DNA of 10,918 nucleotides. Source: Acidisphaera sp035272265 (lineage in GTDB: Bacteria; Pseudomonadota; Alphaproteobacteria; Acetobacterales; Acetobacteraceae). The translations under genes and the position numbers were made by a program. The stretch lies in contig DATEQV010000101.1 in NCBI GenBank assembly GCA_035272265.1, positions 1 through 10,918 of the forward strand, in the 5' to 3' direction. How positions within the stretch are numbered: the first letter of the stretch is position 1; each line of letters opens with the position of its first letter. Under the pieces are notes generated by a model. The model did not search any database. It was given only the letters and a program-made list of their open reading frames with translations, and had not been told where the DNA came from. This document shows positions 1 through 5,341 of this stretch, one piece after another.

Positions 1-514
1 GGTCCTTGTCGGGCGCGCGCACGAAGACGTTGTCCTGCGACATGCCGGGCGTGCCGCCGGAACGCACCCGGCTGTGGCCGACGATCACGGCGGCGATCGT
101 CGTGCCGTCCTTGTCGAGCACGCGCACGAGATCGCCAGTCGCGTCCGGCTTGTTCGGATCGTCCAGGCCGAGGCGGGAGAAGAACGCGGGGTCGGCGGTG
201 CGCGGCTCGTCGAGCCGCAACTCGGTCAGGCCGGTGAGCAGCGCGCGCACCTTCTGCGGCTGCGCCGGATAGTCCGCGCGTTCGGCGACGCCCCACGTAT
301 CGCCCGCGCGATCGAGTTCGAGCGTGTGGCCCTTGCTGGTGATCTCGATCTTCGCCGCGTCCTGCAGGCGCTGGACGAGGCCGGGGAACATCAGCGCGCC
401 GCGCGCGACGGTGCCGCGCGTCAGCGCCGCGCTGTGGGGGCCGAAGAACCACCCGGCGGCCAGCACGACAAGGCCGGTTGCGAACAAAACGACAGCGGCG
501 CGCGGGCGGATCAT
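1..514 (-). CDS. DUF4340 domain-containing protein, partial (3' end outside window)
   Basis: This is the last visible gene of the Gld-like ABC operon. The frame opens at an ATG (512-514) and stays open to the window edge, so 171 N-terminal residues are visible. Residues 8-25 form one hydrophobic segment (VVLFATGLVVLAAGWFFG), a signal anchor that would leave the rest outside the cytoplasm. The remainder fits the DUF4340 pattern: a beta-rich section around ITSKGHTLELDRAGDTWGV, then a helix reading PQKVRALLTGLTELRL, then FFSRLGLDDP. A good ribosome binding site (GAGGG, 522-526) lies 7 bases before the start, and the upstream gldG-like gene stops only 25 bases away, so co-translation is likely. 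DUF4340 proteins regularly sit beside GldG-type auxiliary proteins. Their biochemical role is unknown, although an envelope-exposed accessory to the transporter is the natural inference. Confidence 0.85.
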   Translation of the reverse strand, partial: MIRPRAAVVLFATGLVVLAAGWFFGPHSAALTRGTVARGALMFPGLVQRLQDAAKIEITSKGHTLELDRAGDTWGVAERADYPAQPQKVRALLTGLTELRLDEPRTADPAFFSRLGLDDPNKPDATGDLVRVLDKDGTTIAAVIVGHSRVRSGGTPGMSQDNVFVRAPDKD

Positions 515-539
515 GCGCGTGCCCTCATGCCCATGCCCC

Positions 540-2438
540 TCATGCGCGAGCCTGCGCCCGACGGCGCGCGCGATGGAACGCGAGCGCGATTGCCAGCACC
601 GCCAGCAGCGCCGGCACGGCGACGATGTCGGCGATCTTCAGCTCGGATTCGAGCGCCCCCACGTCGCGCCGCAGGTCGAACTGGACACGGCGGAGCTGTG
701 CCCGCGTCGTCAGGATGTCGGTGCGCAGCTTGTCGATCGCGTCGCGCTGCTCGGGCGTGATGACCGTGCCGGCGGCACCTTCGCCGCCGCCTTGCCGCAG
801 CGTCTGCAGCGTCTTCTCGGTCGCCTCCAGATGCTGCTGCAGCGTCTGCTCGGCCTGGCGGAAGCGCGCCTCCGCATCGGCCTGCATGCGGTCGACCACG
901 GTGAACGGGCGGATGCTGTCGCCGCGGCCGCGCAGGCCGATCAGCGCGTCGCCGCCGGCGAGCGTGCCGATCACGTTGACGACGAAGGCGCCGTTGTCGC
1001 TGAACGGGGTGGCTTCGGATTGCCCGAAGAAGTCCTGCACGCGCACCCAGAACCGGTCGGCGAGGATGTCGGTGTCGCCGACGACGACGAGGTTGGCCGG
1101 CCCGTTCGTCTGCGCGATGTGGGCGGGGAAGTCGGCCGGGCGCGGCTTGTCCGCGGGGGCGGGCGGCGGCCCGGTGAACGCCGAGTGCAGCACCCCGCGC
1201 ACGCGCGCGGCGATGACGCGCGGTCCGCCCTGCGGATGGAAGTCGGCGAGCACCTTGGCCGGGTCCGGATCGCGTACCTCCTCGACCGGCAGCAGGCCGC
1301 TCTCGCGGCCGGAGGTGAGCAGCGGCGTGAAGGCGATCGGCGCGCCCGGCTTCTGGCCGACGACGCCGGCGCTGGCGACGGTCACCTGAGTGAGGTCGGC
1401 GCTCGCCGGATCGTCCCTGGCGATGCCGCCGCGGATGTTGAACCACGGCACGTACTCGACGGCCGACGCATTGGACCCGGTGGCGCGCACCCGCCACGCG
1501 TTGTCGAGGTCGCCGACGACGTCCTTCGAGTCGAACGTGATGCCCCAGGCGTCGAACAGCTTCGGCAGGTTCGAGCCCGTGTCTTCCGACGGCATGCCGG
1601 TCTGCGCGGCGCTGGCGGCTTCGGCCTCGCTGTAGGGGTCGACCATCACCATCAGCCGCCCGCCGCGCATCACGAACTGGTCGATCGCGTACAGCGTGGC
1701 GTCCGGCAGGTTCTGCGGCTGTGCGACCAGCAGCACCTGGATCGACGGATCGATCACCTGCGCGTCGGTCGGCACGGTCTTCATCGTGTAGGCGTCGTGC
1801 AGCTCCTGGCTGACGACCCACGGCGCGCCGGCGCGGCTGCCGGAGCGCATCCCCATCATCATCAGCCGCGGATCGCCCTCGATCGGCAGCGCGCTCATCA
1901 GCCCGACCACCGGCTTCGATGGGTTCGACAGGTCGTAGACGAGCTTGGTCAGGTCGTATTCGAGGAAGCGCTCGCGCTCCGGCTGGAAGAACGCGATGGT
2001 CTTCTCGTCGTCGAGCATGTTGGTGCCGACGAGTCCGAAATAGACCTTCTCGCCCGAGGCGGTCAGCGGCACCGCCTGCAGTCCGTCGCTCAGCGCCTGG
2101 TCCTCGGTGTCGCTGAACGGCTCGGGGTTGAGCACCTGCACGTGGATCTTGCCGTGCGAGGCCGTGACGTATTCGCGCAGCATCTCGCGCACGTGGTCGG
2201 CGAGCGTGCCGTAGGACGGCACCGCAGTGCCGAGACGCGGCGAGTAATACAGCCGCAGCGTGATCGGGTCCTTCAGGTGCGCGAGGATCGTGCGGGTGCC
2301 GCGCGAGAGCGTGTAGAGCTTCTGCTGCGTCAGGTCGGCCTGCACCGCGCCGAGGCGGGCGTCGGCGAACATGTTGATGCCGAGCACGATCGCGAGCGCG
2401 CCGGTGATGGCCAGCAGGTTGGTCCAGAACCGCCGCAT
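540..2438 (-). CDS. GldG-like ABC transporter auxiliary protein (ABC_transp_aux family)
   Basis: This 632-residue protein is of the kind encoded next to Gld-type ABC-2 permeases. It has a membrane helix at about residues 6-25 (TNLLAITGALAIVLGINMFA) and a second one at the extreme C-terminus (DIVAVPALLAVLAIALAF) followed by a basic tail. The large middle is therefore expected on the outer face of the cytoplasmic membrane. The N-terminal section (KLYTLSRGTRTILAHLKDPI, then LRLYYSPRLG) is typical of the GldG N-terminal domain. The later section containing QVLLVAQPQNLP and IDQFVMRGGRLMVMVDPYSE is the characteristic ABC_transp_aux core. A heptad-like stretch near residues 520-600 (FRQAEQTLQQHLEATEKTLQ and onward) is probably a coiled coil. 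Only 3 bases separate the start from the permease stop, with an AAGG 11 bases upstream. The family is known; the substrate is not. The symbol gldG is withheld because gliding is not implied. Confidence 0.9.
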   Translation of the reverse strand: MRRFWTNLLAITGALAIVLGINMFADARLGAVQADLTQQKLYTLSRGTRTILAHLKDPITLRLYYSPRLGTAVPSYGTLADHVREMLREYVTASHGKIHVQVLNPEPFSDTEDQALSDGLQAVPLTASGEKVYFGLVGTNMLDDEKTIAFFQPERERFLEYDLTKLVYDLSNPSKPVVGLMSALPIEGDPRLMMMGMRSGSRAGAPWVVSQELHDAYTMKTVPTDAQVIDPSIQVLLVAQPQNLPDATLYAIDQFVMRGGRLMVMVDPYSEAEAASAAQTGMPSEDTGSNLPKLFDAWGITFDSKDVVGDLDNAWRVRATGSNASAVEYVPWFNIRGGIARDDPASADLTQVTVASAGVVGQKPGAPIAFTPLLTSGRESGLLPVEEVRDPDPAKVLADFHPQGGPRVIAARVRGVLHSAFTGPPPAPADKPRPADFPAHIAQTNGPANLVVVGDTDILADRFWVRVQDFFGQSEATPFSDNGAFVVNVIGTLAGGDALIGLRGRGDSIRPFTVVDRMQADAEARFRQAEQTLQQHLEATEKTLQTLRQGGGEGAAGTVITPEQRDAIDKLRTDILTTRAQLRRVQFDLRRDVGALESELKIADIVAVPALLAVLAIALAFHRARRRAQARA

Positions 2439-2441
2439 GGG

Positions 2442-3173
2442 TCAGGCGGCCTTGCGCGCGTCGAGGACGAGCGTGTTCACGAACAGCCAGAAGGCGATGA
2501 AGCTGGCGAAGTAGATCATGTCGGGCAGCGTGATGACGCCGCGGACGAAGTCGCCGAACCGCTCGATGACGCCGACGCGGCGCGCGATGGAGGCCAGGAC
2601 CGGCGTGCTCTGCGAGAGATAGTCGGTGACGATCGGATAGGCGGCGACGGCGAAGACGAAGCACACCGCGACTGCGAGCACGAAGGCGATCACCTGGTTC
2701 TTGGTCAGCGCCGACAGCGCCGCGCCGACGGCGAGGAAGGCGCCGGCGACCAGCAGCCCGCCGAGATAGCCCGCGGCGATCACGCCGTTGTCGGGATTGC
2801 CGAGCAGGTTGACGGTGATGACGAACGGGAAGGTCAGCAGCAAGGCGATGGCGCAGAACGCCCAGGCGGCGAGGAACTTGCCGAGCACCGCCTGCCACTG
2901 CGTCACCGGGAGCGTCAGCAGCAGCTCGATGGTGCCGAGCCGACGCTCCTCGGCCCATAGGCGCATGGTGATCGCCGGCACGAGCAGCAGGAACACCCAG
3001 GGCAGGAAGTTGAAGAACGGCAGCAGGTCGGCCTGGCTGCGATCGAAGAAGCCGCCGACGTTGAACGTCAGCGTGCCCTGCAGCACGAGGAAGATGACGA
3101 TGAAGACGGTCGCGACGGGGGTGGCGAAGTAGCCGCCGAGTTCGCGGCGCGCGATGGTGAGCACGTTCCTCAT
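2442..3173 (-). CDS. ABC-2 type transporter permease (GldF-like)
   Basis: This 243-residue integral membrane protein is the permease partner of the ATPase encoded just upstream. Six hydrophobic segments can be read: around ATVFIVIFLVLQGTLTF, FLPWVFLLLVPAITM, WAFCAIALLLTFPFVITVNL, AAGYLGGLLVAGAFLAVGAA, VIAFVLAVAVCFVFAVAAYP and the C-terminal YFASFIAFWLFVNTLVL. The cytoplasmic motif after the second segment, RLWAEERRLGTIELLLTLPV, and the N-terminal IARRELGGYFATPVA are hallmarks of the GldF/ABC-2 permease family. The chosen ATG overlaps the ATPase stop in a 4-base ATGA, the usual sign of translational coupling. A GGAGGAGGAG sequence 11 bases upstream supports it. The open frame extends farther upstream, but that part is antisense-like shadow within the ATPase gene. 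Confidence 0.92.
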   Translation of the reverse strand: MRNVLTIARRELGGYFATPVATVFIVIFLVLQGTLTFNVGGFFDRSQADLLPFFNFLPWVFLLLVPAITMRLWAEERRLGTIELLLTLPVTQWQAVLGKFLAAWAFCAIALLLTFPFVITVNLLGNPDNGVIAAGYLGGLLVAGAFLAVGAALSALTKNQVIAFVLAVAVCFVFAVAAYPIVTDYLSQSTPVLASIARRVGVIERFGDFVRGVITLPDMIYFASFIAFWLFVNTLVLDARKAA

Positions 3174-3919
3174 GCCGCGTCGCGCTCCTCCTCCGGCAGC
3201 GTCAGCGCACGGAACACCTCGTCCAGGCGTCCGCTCGGGTGGCGGGCGCGCAGCTCGTCGGGGGTTTCGTCGGCGATGACGCGGCCGGCGGCGATGATGA
3301 TGGCGCGCGTGCAGATCGCCTCGACCTCCTCCAGCAGATGCGTCGAGATGACGATCGCCTTGTGCGGCGCCATCTGATCGATCAGCGCGCGCACCTCGTG
3401 CTTCTGGTTGGGGTCGAGCCCGTCGGTCGGCTCGTCCAGCACCAGCACCGGAGGGTCGTGCAGCAGCGCCTGTGCGAGGCCGACGCGACGCTTGAAGCCC
3501 TTGGACAGCGTCTCGATCGGCTGCAGCAGCACGTCTTCGAGCCGGGTGAGGTCGACCGCGCATTCGACGCGGTCGTCGATGCCATATCCGGCGTAGCCGC
3601 GGATGCGCGCGCAGAAGCGCAGGAAGGCGACGACGGTCATGTCGGGATAGGTCGGCGCGCCTTCAGGCAGGAAGCCGAGCATGCGGCGCGCGGCGACCGA
3701 ATCGGTCTGCACGTCGTGGCCGCAGATGCGCGCGGTGCCCGACGTGGGCGGCATGAAGCCCGCCAGCATCCGCATCGTCGTCGACTTGCCCGCGCCGTTG
3801 GGTCCGAGGAAGCCCAGCACCTCGCCGCGATCCACGTCGAAGCTGACGTGATCGACGGCGGTGAACGAGCCGAACCGCTTGGTCAGGCCATCGATCTGGA
3901 TCAGCGCGTCGCCGTCCAC
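3170..3919 (-). CDS. ABC transporter ATP-binding protein (GldA/CcmA-like)
   Basis: This is the 249-residue cytoplasmic ATPase of an ABC-2 exporter. All nucleotide-binding motifs are intact: Walker A GPNGAGKST at about 39-47, signature LSKGF at 138-142, Walker B plus D-loop LDEPTDGLDP at 161-170, and the switch histidine in ISTHLLEE at about 194. The Q-loop position reads FLPEG, with glutamate in place of glutamine, as is common in the GldA/CcmA-type subfamily. The start is taken at GTG 3917-3919 because AGGGGG lies 8 bases upstream and the ABC fold begins immediately after it. A TTG at 3989-3991 would add 24 residues without family character. It is followed with a 4-base overlap by its permease and preceded at 84 bases by a secreted-protein gene on the same strand. 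Confidence 0.93.
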   Translation of the reverse strand: MDGDALIQIDGLTKRFGSFTAVDHVSFDVDRGEVLGFLGPNGAGKSTTMRMLAGFMPPTSGTARICGHDVQTDSVAARRMLGFLPEGAPTYPDMTVVAFLRFCARIRGYAGYGIDDRVECAVDLTRLEDVLLQPIETLSKGFKRRVGLAQALLHDPPVLVLDEPTDGLDPNQKHEVRALIDQMAPHKAIVISTHLLEEVEAICTRAIIIAAGRVIADETPDELRARHPSGRLDEVFRALTLPEEERDAA

Positions 3920-3927
3920 TGCCCGTG

Positions 3928-3933
3928 CCCCCT
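3928..3933 (-). promoter_or_regulatory. ribosome binding site deciding the ABC ATPase start
   Basis: AGGGGG on the minus strand lies 8 bases before GTG 3917-3919. No comparable sequence precedes the more upstream TTG at 3989-3991. This is the reason for choosing the GTG start. Confidence 0.55.
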
Positions 3934-4003
3934 GGAGACTCTCGCGGAATGTCCGGCGCGGCGCATTAGACGCTCGCGCCGGGCCTGACAAGGCGACGGC
4001 GGA

Positions 4004-4516
4004 TTACGATCTGGCCAGAGGCATCGCCTGGTCGATCAGCGTCAGCGACCGGCTGCGGTCGCCGGATGCCAGCGCTTGCAGCGCCTGCGTGATGAGCTGG
4101 ATGAACCGGCTGTCATCCGGCTGCATGGTGGCGTTGTAGGCGACGGAGCGGTCCAGCGTGCGCGTCTCCGCCATCTCCATCGACTGCTGCGCCTCGCCCG
4201 TGCGTCCCGCCGCGAGCGCGCCCCGCGCAGACATCAGGTACTCGCGCGGGGACGCATTCTCGCCGATCGGCGGCGAGGGCAGGTTGGGCGCGAGCGTCGA
4301 TGGCGTGTCGGACGGGTTGATGTTGCTGGCGCTGCTGCCCAGCGGCAACGAGCTGCCGGTGCCGATCTCGTTGCCCGGCCGCGCGCCGTTCGGCGTGTTG
4401 GGCGGCGCCAGCGATGCCGGCGGCGGCGATGGCGAAGCCGGCGTCTGGGCCAAAGCGGCGGGGACGATAAAAAAGCCGAGCGCCGCGAACGCGGCGAGTA
4501 CGACACGAAGTATCAT
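4004..4516 (-). CDS. small secreted proline-rich protein of unknown function
   Basis: I do not recognise this 170-residue protein. Residues 1-23 are a clear Sec signal peptide (hydrophobic VVLAAFAALGFFIVPAALA) with a signal peptidase I site after ALA, before Q24. A low-complexity Pro/Ser/Asn/Ala section follows to about residue 90, then an alpha-helical C-terminus. The C-terminus shows two similar helical stretches: one with ARGALAAGRTGEAQQSM, the other with ITQALQALASGDRSRSLTLI. Both carry an A/L-A-x-G turn followed by a charged helix, suggesting a degenerate TPR-like pair. The ATG at 4514-4516 is preceded by GAGGA at short spacing. Longer upstream starts are rejected because they would bury the signal peptide. 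It lies 84 bases upstream of the ABC ATPase on the same strand and is probably the first gene of that operon, so a periplasmic role linked to the transporter is possible but only inferred. Confidence 0.75.
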   Translation of the reverse strand: MILRVVLAAFAALGFFIVPAALAQTPASPSPPPASLAPPNTPNGARPGNEIGTGSSLPLGSSASNINPSDTPSTLAPNLPSPPIGENASPREYLMSARGALAAGRTGEAQQSMEMAETRTLDRSVAYNATMQPDDSRFIQLITQALQALASGDRSRSLTLIDQAMPLARS

Positions 4517-4694
4517 GGCATCCTCAACGACGGGCAGTCTTAACGATTGGCTGCGGCGGTGACCTATGCCGTGCGTGTGGCGGGCGCAAGCGAGCCTGGC
4601 TTTCGATCGCGGGCTTGATCGGGTTCCTGCCGCGTCGTCATGGTGTGCCCATCGAAGCGGCAGAACCGGGCGTCGGCCCGCTATTGGTGACACC
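4517..4694. promoter_or_regulatory. divergent intergenic region between the secreted-protein gene and mobB
   Basis: This 178-base spacer separates the minus-strand operon from plus-strand mobB, so both promoters would be expected inside it. I could not pick out convincing -35/-10 pairs for either direction. Its mobB-proximal third folds into two hairpins, entered separately. Open frames cross it on both strands, but they have no family character and are treated as noncoding. Confidence 0.4.
4622..4680 (+). promoter_or_regulatory. two predicted RNA hairpins in the mobB leader
   Basis: GGTTCCTGCCGC (4622-4633) pairs with GCGGCAGAACC (4657-4667) to give an 11-bp stem with one bulged C. Inside the 23-base loop a smaller helix, ATGG (4640-4643) with CCAT (4649-4652), can form. 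Directly after it CGGGC (4667-4671) pairs with GCCCG (4676-4680) around a GTCG loop, sharing base 4667 with the first stem. The structure ends 14 bases before the mobB ATG. No T-run follows, so it is not a standard terminator. It could be a translational control element or chance pairing in GC-rich DNA. I see no basis for calling it the known Moco riboswitch. Confidence 0.35.
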
Positions 4695-5234
4695 ATGCGG
4701 GTAATCGGCCTGGCAGGCTGGAGCGGGGCAGGGAAGACCACGCTGGTCTGCAAGGTCATCCCCGTGCTGGCCGGTCAAGGGCTGCGCGTCTCCACGATCA
4801 AGCAGGCGCATCACGGGTTCGATGTCGACCAGAAGGGCAAGGACTCCTGGCTGCACCGCCAGGCGGGGGCCGCCGAGGTGCTGGTCGCCTCGCCGCTGCG
4901 CTGGGCCCTGATGCACGAGCTGCGTGGGGCGCCGGCGCTGAGCCTGCCGGAGCTGCTGTCGCGCCTCGCGCCGGCGGATATCGTCATCGTCGAAGGGTTC
5001 AAGGCGGAGGCGCATCCCCGCATCGAGGTGTTCCGCGCCGCCAACGGCAAGCCGCCGCTGCATCCGGACGACCCGGGCATCGTCGCCGTGGCCAGCGACG
5101 TCCCGTTTCCGTCGGCCGGCCGGCCGGTGGTCTCGCTCGACAACATCGACGAGGTCGCCGGATTGATGAAAGTCAATGCGGTGCCTCCGGATCGGGTCCC
5201 GTGGCGCCACCTGCGCCACGCCATCCCGACCTGA
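4695..5234 (+). CDS. mobB: molybdopterin-guanine dinucleotide biosynthesis protein B
   Basis: This 179-residue protein assists MobA in attaching GMP to molybdopterin to make the bis-MGD cofactor of DMSO-reductase-family enzymes. It is a P-loop nucleotide-binding protein of the cytoplasm. Visible motifs are the Walker A loop GWSGAGKTT at residues 8-16, the family signature TIKQAHHGFDVDQKGKDSW at about 34-52, and the Walker B-like DIVIVEGFK at 95-103 followed by HPRIEVFR. The length is normal for MobB. The ATG at 4695 begins directly with the family's first strand (RVIGLAGWSG). The preceding GGTGA is a weak ribosome site, so initiation may depend on the hairpins just upstream. No mobA, moa or moe gene is visible in the window, so the gene stands apart from its pathway here. 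A longer frame from 4566 has no support. Confidence 0.93.
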   Translation: MRVIGLAGWSGAGKTTLVCKVIPVLAGQGLRVSTIKQAHHGFDVDQKGKDSWLHRQAGAAEVLVASPLRWALMHELRGAPALSLPELLSRLAPADIVIVEGFKAEAHPRIEVFRAANGKPPLHPDDPGIVAVASDVPFPSAGRPVVSLDNIDEVAGLMKVNAVPPDRVPWRHLRHAIPT

Positions 5235-5290
5235 CCGGGCTCCCGGCGTCGGCTCCGCGTCCCGCGTCGCGCATGTCGGGCTGGCGGCGC

Positions 5291-5316
5291 TTGCGGTCGG
5301 CTGGCAATGCTTTATT
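5291..5316 (+). promoter_or_regulatory. weak candidate promoter before the modular glycosyltransferase gene
   Basis: TTGCGG (5291-5296) and TTTATT (5311-5316) are 14 bases apart. The -10-like hexamer is preceded by TG one base away (5308-5309), as in extended -10 promoters, and this is the most AT-rich patch between mobB and the next gene. The short spacing and imperfect hexamers keep this tentative. Confidence 0.25.
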
Positions 5317-5341
5317 CGCGACGCTCTCGTAGTGGTTGAGG

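Noticed and set aside
324..2960. An 878-codon plus-strand open frame opposite the ABC operon
   Set aside because: Its translation is rich in Arg, His, Asp and Gln with no family pattern. It is the expected antisense shadow of GC-rich genes whose minus-strand products are clearly recognisable.
4622..4680. Moco riboswitch call for the mobB leader
   Set aside because: Position alone suggested it. I cannot match its conserved core, and the pairing seen is simple enough to arise by chance.
4566..4694. A 43-residue N-terminal extension of MobB
   Set aside because: The extra residues have no MobB similarity, overlap the hairpin leader, and the family fold begins exactly at ATG 4695.
5235..5246. 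CCGGG-CT-CCCGG hairpin right after the mobB stop as a terminator
   Set aside because: The stem is only 5 bp with a 2-base loop and no T-run follows; such palindromes are common by chance in this GC-rich sequence.
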